Assembly: GCA_965228695.1 (NCBI GenBank)
Contig: CBDDIB010000002.1
Span: 62,001 to 126,000, forward strand
Length of the DNA stretch: 64,000 nt
Reading direction: 5' to 3'
Origin: JAJFJD01 sp965228695
GTDB lineage: Bacteria; Pseudomonadota; Alphaproteobacteria; UBA8366
Both the position numbers and the translations under genes were made by a program. Shown here in pieces: positions 1 through 8,662 of this stretch. Numbering within the stretch: the stretch's first letter is position 1; the number at the start of each line of letters is the position of its first letter. The notes under the pieces are model-generated. The model did no database searches and was not told the origin of the DNA. It saw only the letters and a list, made by a program, of their open reading frames with translations.

Positions 1-81
1 GGCACGCCGAACCGCAAGCTGCCGCCCGAGGCGCTGCGCCTGAAGCGCCGGATCCAGCGGAAGATCGCGAAGGCCGCGTAA
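1..81 (+). CDS. C-terminal end of an unidentified protein (partial)
   Basis: The frame is open from the first base and ends at TAA 79-81, giving the last 26 residues of a protein that starts outside the window. The tail is very basic (many Arg and Lys, ending KIAKAA). A rho-independent terminator follows 27 bases after the stop, which supports this as a true gene end. I do not recognise the family from so short a fragment. Confidence 0.55.
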   Translation, partial: GTPNRKLPPEALRLKRRIQRKIAKAA

Positions 82-107
82 CGGTCGGAACTCTCGACCG
101 GTGACCG

Positions 108-133
108 AAAGCCCGCCCGATGGCGGGCTTTTT
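108..133 (+). terminator. Rho-independent terminator after the first gene
   Basis: A perfect 10-bp stem (AAAGCCCGCC, 108-117, with GGCGGGCTTT, 122-131) closes a 4-base loop and runs into T residues. It ends transcription of the partial upstream gene, so tgt at 218 needs its own promoter in the short stretch 134-217. Confidence 0.85.
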
Positions 134-217
134 GACGCCAAACCGGCATTTTTCTGATACAGAGCGCGAACAACCCCGCGACAGCGGATGGATCGACGGA
201 ACGGACCGGTACGCCGG

Positions 218-1402
218 ATGACAGACTATCCCGGGTTCAATTTCGAGGTGCTCGCCGAAGACGCCGGCAGCCGCGCGCGGCTGGGCCGCCTGCAGACGCC
301 GCATGGCAGTCTCCTGACACCTGCCTTCATCTTCTGCGCGACCAAGGGCGCGATCAAAGCCGCCGGCCCGCATGATCTGAAGGCGGCGAATGCGGATATA
401 ATCCTCGGCAACACCTATCACCTGATGATCCAGCCGGGCGCGGATCGGATCGAGCGCCTCGGCGGCCTGCATGCCTTCACCGGCTGGCACGGCCCGATGC
501 TGACCGATAGCGGCGGATTTCAGATCTTCAGTCTCGGGCAGGGCACCGACGCGGACGAGATCAAGGGCAGCCGGCACGAGACGCGCACACCCCTGCTGAC
601 CAAACTGTCGGAGGAAGGGGCGACCTTCCGCTCGCCCCGCGACGGCGCCTACCATACGTTGACGCCGGAATCGTCGATCCAGATACAGCGACAGCTGGGC
701 GCGGACATGGTGGTCGTGCTCGACGAATGCACCCCCTTCGACGTGGACCGGGACTATACCGCCCGCTCCTTGGAAATGACCCATCGCTGGGCCGACCGCA
801 GCTTGGCCGCCTTCGACAAGCTGCATGACGGCAAACAGGCGCTTTACGGTGTTGTGCAGGGCGGCATCTACGAAGACCTTCGGCGCGAAGGGGCGGAATT
901 CCTGAACAGCCGGCCCTTTTTCGGCCACGCGGTCGGCGGCTGCCTCGGCGCCCACAAGGATCAGATGTACGACATCGTCGACTATGCGACGCGGCCCCTG
1001 GCCCCGGCGACACCCAAACCGATCCATCTCCTCGGCATCGGCGGCATCAACGACATCTGGGAAGGCGTGGCGCTCGGCATCGACACGTTCGACTGCGTAA
1101 CGCCGACGCGGATCGCCCGGCACGGCTGGGCCCTGGCGCGGACCGCCCACAACCACCGGCACAATCTGCGCAATGCGCGCTTCGCCGAGGATACCGACCC
1201 GCTGGACCCGGAATGCGGCTGTCCGGCCTGCAGCGATTTCACCCGCGCCTACGTCCATCATCTCCTGAAGGCGGGCGAGATTTTCGGAATCCAACTCCTG
1301 ACCATGCACAACATGGCCTTCATGACACGCCTGATGGCCACCATCCGCGCGGCCCTGCTGGCCGACCGGTTCGACGACGCCAAGAAAGCCTGGTTCGCGT
1401 GA
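218..1402 (+). CDS. tgt: tRNA-guanine(34) transglycosylase
   Basis: Exchanges G34 for preQ1 in tRNAs with GUN anticodons, a step of queuosine synthesis. The TIM-barrel signature TDSGGFQ lies near residue 97 and carries the general-acid Asp; the nucleophile Asp is in FDCVTPTR. The zinc site is the CGCPAC cluster plus the His of LLTMHN. An in-frame ATG exists at 188, but the family's usual N-terminus (short tail, then FxFEVL) fits ATG 218, giving 394 residues. Compared with the E. coli type there is extra sequence after TDSGGFQIFSL (GQGTDADEIKGSRHETRTPL, then a LDECTPFDVDRDYTARS segment). Other alphaproteobacterial TGTs have a similar insert, as I recall. No queuosine gene is adjacent. Confidence 0.95.
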   Translation: MTDYPGFNFEVLAEDAGSRARLGRLQTPHGSLLTPAFIFCATKGAIKAAGPHDLKAANADIILGNTYHLMIQPGADRIERLGGLHAFTGWHGPMLTDSGGFQIFSLGQGTDADEIKGSRHETRTPLLTKLSEEGATFRSPRDGAYHTLTPESSIQIQRQLGADMVVVLDECTPFDVDRDYTARSLEMTHRWADRSLAAFDKLHDGKQALYGVVQGGIYEDLRREGAEFLNSRPFFGHAVGGCLGAHKDQMYDIVDYATRPLAPATPKPIHLLGIGGINDIWEGVALGIDTFDCVTPTRIARHGWALARTAHNHRHNLRNARFAEDTDPLDPECGCPACSDFTRAYVHHLLKAGEIFGIQLLTMHNMAFMTRLMATIRAALLADRFDDAKKAWFA

Positions 1403-1417
1403 CGACGGCCGGCGCGG

Positions 1418-1909
1418 CTATTTTTTCAAAGTGTCCCTGACAATTGCCGCCCAGATCCCGTCAAGCTCGGTCGCGAGGACATCCAGGTCCCTGCTGCCAT
1501 ATGGTTTGAAGACCGCGCTCGGCTTGCGGTAAGTCAGCGTCGCCGTCTTGTCCGCATTCTCCGTCAGATAGAAACGCAGCGGCGCTTCGATTCCGGCAGG
1601 CACGCTGGCCTTGAGCATGCGCACCGCGAAGTCGTTCCGGTAGACACCGATCACCAGATTACCGGGGATCGTAATGCCCCGGCCTTTGGCCCCAGCGCTG
1701 GCGCTGGCACGCGTCACCACGAAGACCTTGTTCTCTTGGACCGCCGCCTCCAACCGCTGATGCAGCGCCTTGAACCCATACGGCGTCTTGATCACCTGAG
1801 TCCCGGGATAGGGCAATTCCGACGCCCCGGCGGCCGGCGCGACGGCGCCAACCGCGATCGCCATCAGGGCTCCGAGGATGACGGAAAATAGCCGTTCTAC
1901 AAGGGTCAT
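1418..1909 (-). CDS. Secreted DUF302 protein
   Basis: 163 residues. An N-terminal hydrophobic segment (about residues 7-28, ending PAAGA) looks like a Sec signal peptide, so the mature protein should be periplasmic. The rest (TPYGFKALHQRLEAAVQENKVFVV ... RNDFAVRMLKASVPAGIEAPLRFYLTE) matches the small alpha/beta DUF302 domain, whose biochemical function is unknown. An AAGGAG ribosome-binding site sits 7 bases before the ATG. It is convergent with tgt, with only 15 bases between them. Confidence 0.8.
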   Translation of the reverse strand: MTLVERLFSVILGALMAIAVGAVAPAAGASELPYPGTQVIKTPYGFKALHQRLEAAVQENKVFVVTRASASAGAKGRGITIPGNLVIGVYRNDFAVRMLKASVPAGIEAPLRFYLTENADKTATLTYRKPSAVFKPYGSRDLDVLATELDGIWAAIVRDTLKK

Positions 1910-1991
1910 CGGACACTCCTTGCCGTTGCGTGAGCATGTATCCGACAGTCTGCCGCTCCACCCGGATAACGGGCAAGCGGGGAAGGGCGAT

Positions 1992-2007
1992 TCACAAATA
2001 CTTGTGA
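1992..2007. promoter_or_regulatory. Palindrome TCACAA-N4-TTGTGA in a divergent intergenic region
   Basis: A perfect 6-4-6 inverted repeat lies between the divergent DUF302 gene (starts 1909, minus) and the aminotransferase-like gene (starts 2087, plus). The half-site order is the reverse of CRP (TGTGA-N6-TCACA), so this is not a CRP site. A dimeric-repressor operator is the simplest reading, but no regulator gene is adjacent. Confidence 0.35.
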
Positions 2008-2086
2008 TCGACCGACGCGCTTGACGGCCCGCCGTCCGCGGCAGACACTACTAAAAATAGCAAGAATCCGGAGAAGGAGCAGGCCG

Positions 2087-3283
2087 GTGCGCAATCCGGT
2101 GCCGAAATACGGCCATACCCTGCGCGACCAATGGCAATTCGAGCCAGGCATTACCTATTTGAACCATGGCGCATTCGGCGCCCCGGCTACTCCCGTGGAA
2201 GAGGCTGCGCGCGGCTGGCGTGATCGAACCGCCGCCAATCCGACCGCGTTCTTCGAACGGGAATTGCCGACCGCACTGCGCGCGGCCGCCGGGGAACTCG
2301 CCACCCATCTCGGCGGCACGGGCGACGACCTGGTCTTCGTCAACAACGTTACCGCCGGGATCAATGCGGTCTTGCGTTCGCTGGTGCTGATGCCCGGCGA
2401 CGAAGTCGTGGTCACCAATCATCTGTACATCTCGGCCCGCCGCACACTTGATTTCGTGTGTGAACGCGCCGGCGCTCGGCTGATCTTCGCCGACGTGCCC
2501 TACCCCGTGCGGAGCGAAAACGACATCGTTGCCGCCGTCGTGGGCGCCATGTCCCCGCGGACTCGGCTGGTGATGCTCGATCATGTCACGCATGAGACCG
2601 CGCTGGTCCTGCCGATCGAGCGGATCGCGGCACGCTGCGCCGAGCGCGGCATCGCCGTTCTCATCGACGGCACCCACGGACCGGGCAACGTTCCCGTCGA
2701 ATTGGACAAACTGGGCAATCAGGGCGTTCGTTGGTATGCCGGAAGCTGCCACAGCTGGCTCGGCGCGCCGCAAGGGTCGGGCTTCCTGTGGGTGCATCCG
2801 GACCGGCAAGGACTGATCCGACCCACCGCGATCAGCAATCGCTTCGGCGACGGATTCACGGAAGCATTCGATTGGCCCGGAACCAAGGACTTCAGTGCCT
2901 GGTTGGCCGTGTCGGAGGCGCTGCGCTTTCGCGCCACACTCGGCGGTGACGCGATCCAGCTTTATACCCGCGATCTCGCGCAGCGCGCAGCCAGTCTGCT
3001 GCGGGACCGATGGGGTACCATGACCGGGGCACCAGTCGAGATGTTCAGCGGCATGGCGACCGTCGCCCTGCCGGTCGATGGTCCGGCGACGGCAGCGGCC
3101 GCAGCCGACCTGCGCCAAAAGCTCCGCGACGATTATCGAATCGAAGTGCACATCACGCCGTTCAACGGCCGCCTCTGGGTCCGGCTCTCGGCCTATCTGT
3201 ACAATGAGATTTCCGACTGCGAACGTCTCGCGAGTGCCGTGCTCGAAATTACCGGCGGGAACCCGGTCGCCGCCAACGGATGA
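2087..3283 (+). CDS. Class V aminotransferase-fold protein (isopenicillin N epimerase-like) lacking the PLP lysine
   Basis: 398 residues with the aminotransferase V / IPN epimerase layout: YLNHGAFG near the start, TAGINAVLRSL, GDEVVVTNHLY, the PLP-ring Asp and His in DGTHGPG, and the C-terminal WPGTKD element. In the family the PLP Schiff-base Lys lies in HKW. Here the stretch reads GSCHSWLGAPQGSGF, so the Lys is Ser223 (codon AGC at 2753). Normal aminotransferase or desulfurase chemistry is therefore unlikely. The GTG start at 2087 is chosen because GAAGGAG lies 7 bases upstream; an in-frame TTG at 2021 would only add a basic leader. It may bind PLP or substrate without catalysis, or be a non-PLP relative. 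Confidence 0.8.
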   Translation: MRNPVPKYGHTLRDQWQFEPGITYLNHGAFGAPATPVEEAARGWRDRTAANPTAFFERELPTALRAAAGELATHLGGTGDDLVFVNNVTAGINAVLRSLVLMPGDEVVVTNHLYISARRTLDFVCERAGARLIFADVPYPVRSENDIVAAVVGAMSPRTRLVMLDHVTHETALVLPIERIAARCAERGIAVLIDGTHGPGNVPVELDKLGNQGVRWYAGSCHSWLGAPQGSGFLWVHPDRQGLIRPTAISNRFGDGFTEAFDWPGTKDFSAWLAVSEALRFRATLGGDAIQLYTRDLAQRAASLLRDRWGTMTGAPVEMFSGMATVALPVDGPATAAAAADLRQKLRDDYRIEVHITPFNGRLWVRLSAYLYNEISDCERLASAVLEITGGNPVAANG

Positions 3284-3304
3284 GAGCCACGGGCGACGGC
3301 GCGC

Positions 3305-4171
3305 TCACCAGACGAATGCTGGCATCGTGAAGGTCGGCGTCACGCCATACTCTGCGGCCAGCCGCGCCACTGCGTCGGCGTCGGGACGCCCGCCATCGGC
3401 GACGCCCAACTCGAAACGGTGAATACCGGCGGTCACGAAGACTGAATCGATGCTCATCCCAGCCGCCCCGGCGATGTCGTGATGCAGTGAATCTCCGACG
3501 GCAATCGGCCGCTCGGCACTGGGCGCCGCCGCAAGACAGGCCTTGTAGATGTCCCGGCCAGGCTTGCCGTAATAGCGAACTTTACCTCCGAAACGTTCAT
3601 ATCGTTGCGCCACCGTGCCCGAACATTCGATCAGCCGGCCGGTGGGATCGACGCTCACCATGTCTCGATTTAGGCATACCATCGGCAAATTGCGGGCGGC
3701 GGCCGCCTGCAGCATCTCGTCATAAATGCTGGCGTCAGCGCCGCTGGTGCCGGAGAGCAGGACGAACTCGGCATCGTCCACCGAGTCCACTTCTTCGAGA
3801 TCCTGGCCATCGAGGAAACTGTTGTCGCCACCCCAGGTGGACATGATGCAGCGCCTACCGAGATTCTCGAAATAGGGATCGTCGCCGGCCTTCATCGCCT
3901 GCCACGCGATCTCGCCGGACGTGATCACCGTGTCGTAAAGCGCACGCTCGATCCCCATCCTGTCCAGATTGGCGATCGAAACGTCGGTCCGCTTCGACGA
4001 ATTCGAGATCAGGACGATATGCTTGCCCGCGTCGCGCAATGCCTGCATGGCCGTGCGCGCGCCGTCGTGCAGCGTCTCGCCGTTATGCAGCACGCCCCAT
4101 TGGTCCAGAAGGAACAGGTCATAGCCGTCGGCAATCGAATGAATGCCGTCCAAGAATTGAGTGCTGGTCAC
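3305..4171 (-). CDS. HAD-superfamily subfamily IIA hydrolase (TIGR01459-like)
   Basis: 288 residues, GTG start. Motif I is LFLLDQWGVLHNGE near residue 20, motif II LISNSSK, and motif III/IV VGDSLHHDIAGA near the C-terminus, with a type IIA cap between. The nucleophile Asp is present, but the second Asp of the usual DxD pair is Trp (D-Q-W-G). This DQWG signature recurs in the hypothetical HAD-IIA family found in alphaproteobacteria, so it is a family trait rather than damage. The substrate is unknown; NagD/pyridoxal-phosphatase-like proteins are the nearest named group. It is convergent with the aminotransferase-like gene. Confidence 0.85.
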   Translation of the reverse strand: MTSTQFLDGIHSIADGYDLFLLDQWGVLHNGETLHDGARTAMQALRDAGKHIVLISNSSKRTDVSIANLDRMGIERALYDTVITSGEIAWQAMKAGDDPYFENLGRRCIMSTWGGDNSFLDGQDLEEVDSVDDAEFVLLSGTSGADASIYDEMLQAAAARNLPMVCLNRDMVSVDPTGRLIECSGTVAQRYERFGGKVRYYGKPGRDIYKACLAAAPSAERPIAVGDSLHHDIAGAAGMSIDSVFVTAGIHRFELGVADGGRPDADAVARLAAEYGVTPTFTMPAFVW

Positions 4172-4228
4172 GGGTCGGTGGCTCCGAGGTCGTTGCGCGC
4201 CCTATATACCCGCCAAGCGATGGCGGCG

Positions 4229-5542
4229 TCACGCCCCTTCCGCGGCCGTGCGGGCGACGGCATCGTGGCCATCGGTCTCGGATTCGGCCTTCGATTCCAA
4301 CTTTTGGATATCGCCGAATAACGGCCCGAGGCCGAAATCGATATTGAAATCGAGCAACTCGACGAGCTTCTGTTCCGTGTCTATGTCGTCGACGATCAAA
4401 TCGATGCCCGACCTGTCCAAGGCGCGTTTGAGCAACCGCAACCGGTCCGCTTCCAAGTCATGCGGGATCGCCGCCATCAGGACCGAGGCGTCGATCTTGA
4501 TCATTCGAAAGCCGTGCTCGAACAGCCGGGCCGAATCCATATCCAATTTTTCCGGATGATGCAGGCACAGCGGAATGCCTTCGCGGGCGATCTGACTCAG
4601 AGAGTCCAAGCCGCTTCCGTCCAGTCCGACGAGGTCTTTTTCGGTCACACCGAAAGCAAGACCGCCCGGCGAGCCGGTCCCCTTGTGATAGGCGAGCAGA
4701 TCCGACATGAACGCGCGATCGGAAAGATTGCGCGATGTCGCCCGGCAGAGATAGCCGACCGTCGGGTCCTCGGCCCGCAAGGCATGGACCCGTTGCAGCG
4801 ACCGGAATAACAGCATGTTCTCGAAGGCAGCGGCCAAACCATGCTCGCGCACGGCATCAGCGTACCGGTCCGGCGGTACGGGTAAACCTTCGGGCGAAAG
4901 GACATGCGGAACGCTGTCGTAGAAACGCCGCTTGCGCTGCGGCAATGTCACGATCGGCCGGCCGTAGAGGTCGAACCGGTTCTGCCGCAAGGCATCGCGG
5001 ACGAGATCGACCTTCGGGTCCTCGATCCGCCGTTGCGTGCCGTCGCCGGTGCCTTCGTAGAGTCGCTGCACCAAATCATGCAGGATTTTCACCTCGGCCG
5101 CGAGCCCGTCGGATGTTTCGTTGCGCGGGCGTTCGCCGGGGTTGTGCAGCGCAGCCGCAGGCACCGGCGTCGGTTCCGGCATGGCGGCCGGCGCCGACGG
5201 CGTCCGCTTACGCGGTGTTGGCTCCGCCGGGTGGCTCGGGGCGGCCGCTTCGTCATCGATCGCTTCGGCGTAGTCCGACACGACGGCGACCAGTTGTTCG
5301 AAATCGTCGCGCAAGCGCACATGCGCGCGATGCAATAGGATCAGCCGATGCAGATCCCGGGAGGCATTGTGCCGGCGGACGGCGAATTCATGTGCCAGCG
5401 CGCCCACGAGAAACACCACCGCGCCGCTCAGCACCGCCATCAGCAGCCCTGCGTCCGGAACATACCGCGGCACGGCGAACGCGATGGCGATCGCCGCCAC
5501 GGCATAACAAACGAAATAAAGGATCTGCAGCATTCGCGACAT
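4229..5542 (-). CDS. Membrane-anchored degenerate EAL-domain protein (TipF-like)
   Basis: 437 residues. Two N-terminal membrane helices (about 8-25 and 31-52) are followed by a charged helical region (HNASRDLHRLILLHRAHVRLRDD), a Pro/Ala-rich linker (about 100-145) and an EAL-fold domain (about 180-420). The catalytic EAL motif is replaced by DSV (RPIVTL ... FYDSVPHV), and the DDFG loop reads VDDIDTEQKLVEL, so phosphodiesterase activity is unlikely. The layout resembles Caulobacter TipF, a c-di-GMP effector for flagellum positioning. That link is by architecture only, since no flagellar gene is in the window. A second ATG lies 3 codons in. Confidence 0.65.
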   Translation of the reverse strand: MSRMLQILYFVCYAVAAIAIAFAVPRYVPDAGLLMAVLSGAVVFLVGALAHEFAVRRHNASRDLHRLILLHRAHVRLRDDFEQLVAVVSDYAEAIDDEAAAPSHPAEPTPRKRTPSAPAAMPEPTPVPAAALHNPGERPRNETSDGLAAEVKILHDLVQRLYEGTGDGTQRRIEDPKVDLVRDALRQNRFDLYGRPIVTLPQRKRRFYDSVPHVLSPEGLPVPPDRYADAVREHGLAAAFENMLLFRSLQRVHALRAEDPTVGYLCRATSRNLSDRAFMSDLLAYHKGTGSPGGLAFGVTEKDLVGLDGSGLDSLSQIAREGIPLCLHHPEKLDMDSARLFEHGFRMIKIDASVLMAAIPHDLEADRLRLLKRALDRSGIDLIVDDIDTEQKLVELLDFNIDFGLGPLFGDIQKLESKAESETDGHDAVARTAAEGA

Positions 5543-5645
5543 TCAAGCCCCGGGGCGCTTCTCCGGGCTAACTCAGCCGGTCTCGCAGCCTACGCGTCCC
5601 GTAAATGACGCACAAGTCCGGCCCCCGTCACCGGCACAACCATGT

Positions 5646-6695
5646 TCATCGCCGCGCGGCCCCGACCGCATCGCCGACGGTCTCGAAACCGTCCGCCGCC
5701 AGCAAGCCGCCGAGGCCGTCCAGAATTTCCGGCAACAGCGCCGGCCCTTGCAGCGCCAGTGCCGAGTAGAGCTGCACCAACGACGCCCCGGCCCGGATTT
5801 TCTCGTAGGCATCCTGTGCGGTGCAGACGCCGCCGACGCCGATGATCGGGATCGTGCCCTCGGTCATCCGGTACATCCGGGCCAGCAACGCCGTCGATTG
5901 CTCGAACAAGGGGCGGCCGCTCAACCCGCCGCCCTCGCCGCGATACGGCGATGCCAGGGGGATGATCCGGCCGATCGTCGTATTGCTGACGATCAAACCC
6001 TGCAACCCCAGCGTCATCGCTACGTCGGCGATGTCGCGTTCGTCCTCGATGGTCAGGTCGGGCGCGATCTTGACCAACAGCGGCGGCGGCTTGGGCACAG
6101 AGTCCCGCAACGCGGTCTGGACCCGGCCGACCAGACCCCGCAGGGCGGATTTGCTCTGCAGCGCGCGCAGCCCCGGCGTGTTGGGGGACGACACGTTGAT
6201 CACCAGGTAATCCGCCAGCGGCGCCAACCGCCCGGCGGCAAGCGCATAGTCGCGTTCCGCGTCGGTGCAATCCTTGTTGATGCCGATATTAACGCCGACC
6301 ACCCCACCGCGCCGGTTGGACAGGCGGGCGATCACCGGGTCGAGGCCCTGGTTGTTGAAGCCCATCCGGTTGATCAGGGCGCCGTCTTCCGGAAGCCGGA
6401 ACAGTCGCGGCTTCGGATTACCCGCCTGCGGCCTCGGCGTCACGGTGCCGACCTCGACAAATCCGAAGCCGGCTCGCAGCAGCGGATCGAAGACTTCCGC
6501 ATTCTTGTCGAATCCCGCGCTGATACCGACGGGATTGGGGAAATCCAGTCCCCAAAGCGTCTGATGAAGCCGTGGGTCGTTCTCTGCTTCCCGTTCCGGA
6601 CCGAACCCGTTGCGTAGCGCCCAGATCGTCAGGTTATGAGCGCGCTCCGGATCGATCCGGCGCAACAGCGGAAAAACGGTGCGGGACAGGTCCAT
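5646..6695 (-). CDS. pyrD: Dihydroorotate dehydrogenase (quinone), class 2
   Basis: Oxidises dihydroorotate to orotate with FMN and passes electrons to quinone at the inner membrane, in de novo pyrimidine synthesis. 349 residues, normal for class 2. The N-terminal helical extension, LWGLDFPNPVGISAGFDKN, the catalytic-Ser loop NVSSPNTPGLR, LLVKIAPDL and the FMN phosphate segments GLIVSNTT and IIGVGGV are all present. It lies 3 bases downstream of the DUF952 gene on the same strand, probably one transcript. Confidence 0.96.
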   Translation of the reverse strand: MDLSRTVFPLLRRIDPERAHNLTIWALRNGFGPEREAENDPRLHQTLWGLDFPNPVGISAGFDKNAEVFDPLLRAGFGFVEVGTVTPRPQAGNPKPRLFRLPEDGALINRMGFNNQGLDPVIARLSNRRGGVVGVNIGINKDCTDAERDYALAAGRLAPLADYLVINVSSPNTPGLRALQSKSALRGLVGRVQTALRDSVPKPPPLLVKIAPDLTIEDERDIADVAMTLGLQGLIVSNTTIGRIIPLASPYRGEGGGLSGRPLFEQSTALLARMYRMTEGTIPIIGVGGVCTAQDAYEKIRAGASLVQLYSALALQGPALLPEILDGLGGLLAADGFETVGDAVGAARR

Positions 6696-6698
6696 GGG

Positions 6699-7034
6699 TC
6701 AATCCAGCACCGGGAAACGATGCAATCCGTCATCGCCCAACGGCAGGGGACGGGTCCACGCCACCGCCGCCAACGGCAGCGGTCCATAGAGGTGCGGAAA
6801 CAATTGGCCGCCGCGTGACGCTTCCCACTTCAGGGTATCGCCGAGTCGGTCGCCGTCGACCGCGATCAACAACAAGTCGCGCTCGCCACGGCGATGCTTG
6901 GCCGCGCTATCGACGATCTGCGCGGCGGTCGAGAAATGCAGGAACCCGTCCCGGGCATCCTCGGCGCTGCCGTGATAGGCCTCGGCCGCTTCATCCCAAT
7001 CCGCACTGCGCACAAGATGATAGATTCGTAACAT
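6699..7034 (-). CDS. DUF952 family protein
   Basis: 111 residues. The family features are visible: the start IYHLVRSADWDEA, the central GFLHFSTAAQI, DLLLIAVD, and LFPHLYGPLPLAAV near the end. DUF952 is a small cytoplasmic domain of unknown enzymatic function, structurally related to ADP-ribosyl-transfer folds as I recall. It sits directly upstream of pyrD in a probable two-gene operon, a pairing seen in other alphaproteobacteria. It is divergent from the amidase operon. Confidence 0.85.
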   Translation of the reverse strand: MLRIYHLVRSADWDEAAEAYHGSAEDARDGFLHFSTAAQIVDSAAKHRRGERDLLLIAVDGDRLGDTLKWEASRGGQLFPHLYGPLPLAAVAWTRPLPLGDDGLHRFPVLD

Positions 7035-7228
7035 GGCCCAGACCCTATCCGAAGCCTACCGTGCCGAACAAGTCGCCCAAACGTCTACTGTCCGGAATGG
7101 ACGGGCGTGAACCGCTGTGATTTAGTTGTCGCCTACCAAGAATGCCGGGGCCCGAGGAATCCGGTCGATGCCTCGGCGAAATCCGCACCATATGCACCAG
7201 GATGACCGCAGCAGAAGGGAGCCATGCC

Positions 7229-8647
7229 GTGACGGCGACGTCCGAGTTGAGCGCACGATCCATCGAAGACCTGCAGGCGGACCTGCGCGACGGCAGGGTA
7301 ACCGCCGTCGGCCTCGCCGAGCGCGCGATCGAGAACTACGCCGCCTACGGCGAAGCGCTGAACATTTATAAGACGTGGGATCCGGAGTCACTGCGGGCAC
7401 AGGCCCAGGTGGCGGACGCCGCCTTCGCCGCCGACATGGATTTCGGCCCGATACAAGGGTTGCCCGTCTCGGTCAAAGATCTCTACGGCGTGACCGGCTA
7501 TCCCACCTTCGCCGGCACGCCGAGCCCGATGCCGCCGCACTATGAACGGGAAGGCCCGGTAGTGCGGTCGTTGCGGCAAGGCCTCGCCACGATCACCGGC
7601 AAGACGCATACGGTCGAGTTCGCCTTCGGCGGCGTCGGGTCGAATCCGCATTGGGGAACACCGCGCAATCCCTGGGATGCCGACTGCCATCGCGCACCCG
7701 GCGGGTCCAGTTCGGGCGCGGGCGTGAGCCTGTGGGCCGGCACTGCGGTCGCCGCCCTCGGCAGCGATACGGCTGGCTCGGTTCGCGTCCCCGCGTCGGT
7801 TACCGGCACCGTCGGAATCAAGACAAGCATGCACCGCTGGTCGCTCGACGGCATCGTGCCGCTCAGCCCGTCGCTCGATACGCCGGGCGTGCTGACCCGC
7901 AGCGCCGCCGACGCCGCGATCGCCTTCGCGACGATCGATCCGTTGGTCGAGGAACATCCCCTGGCTTTCCTCGACCGTCTGCGCGATCTGGACACAGCCG
8001 ACATCCATGTCGGCGTCTGCGACTGGTTCTTCGACGACGCCGACCCGTCCGTGGCGCAAGCGGTCCGCGACACGATCGCGGATTTGGAGAAAGCCGGCAT
8101 GACCGCCGTCAGCCTCGACCTCCCGACCGTCACCGCATCGCATGAAATCTTTCAGCGCGGCGGCCTCGCGGCGCCGGAGTTCACCGCCTTCATCAACGGG
8201 GAAATGGCCGACCGCAAAGCCACGCTCGACCCGAATGTCGCGGCCCGCTTCGAGCGCATGGAAGCGATCCCCGCCAGCGACTATCTCATCCGCAAACAAC
8301 GACTCGACGTGCTGGCGGCCGAGACCACGGATTTGATGGCGGCGGTCGATGTCGTGCTCACGCCGACCGTGGCGATCACCCCGCCCGCTTTGCAAGACGC
8401 CGAGCCCGGCGAACCCTATTTCAAGGCCAATATGGGCATGCTGCGCAACACCGCGCCGATGAACCTGCTGCGGCTCTGCGGCGTGTCGCTGCCCGCCGCC
8501 CTCGACGATGCGGGCATGCCGGTCGGTCTGCAGATCATGGCGCCGTACGGCGAGGACGAGCGCGCCATCGCGGTCGCCTGCGCCTTCGAACGGACGCTCG
8601 GCACCGCCCGGGAACGGCTCGGCACACCGCCGCTTTGCAGCAACTGA
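7229..8647 (+). CDS. Amidase (amidase signature family)
   Basis: Hydrolyses a carboxamide bond; the substrate cannot be read from sequence. The Ser-cisSer-Lys triad is complete: Lys in VSVKDLYGV, cis-Ser in GGSSSGAGVS, and nucleophile Ser in GSDTAGSVRVPAS. GTG at 7229 is chosen because AAGGGAG (7215-7221) sits 7 bases upstream, giving 472 residues; longer in-frame starts at 7142 and 7202 lack such a site. It is first gene of a tight operon: the M81 peptidase follows after 15 bases and the GGT-like gene 26 bases later. GatA is unlikely because gatB and gatC are absent nearby. Confidence 0.9.
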   Translation: MTATSELSARSIEDLQADLRDGRVTAVGLAERAIENYAAYGEALNIYKTWDPESLRAQAQVADAAFAADMDFGPIQGLPVSVKDLYGVTGYPTFAGTPSPMPPHYEREGPVVRSLRQGLATITGKTHTVEFAFGGVGSNPHWGTPRNPWDADCHRAPGGSSSGAGVSLWAGTAVAALGSDTAGSVRVPASVTGTVGIKTSMHRWSLDGIVPLSPSLDTPGVLTRSAADAAIAFATIDPLVEEHPLAFLDRLRDLDTADIHVGVCDWFFDDADPSVAQAVRDTIADLEKAGMTAVSLDLPTVTASHEIFQRGGLAAPEFTAFINGEMADRKATLDPNVAARFERMEAIPASDYLIRKQRLDVLAAETTDLMAAVDVVLTPTVAITPPALQDAEPGEPYFKANMGMLRNTAPMNLLRLCGVSLPAALDDAGMPVGLQIMAPYGEDERAIAVACAFERTLGTARERLGTPPLCSN

Positions 8648-8662
8648 TACGGAACGAGGGGC

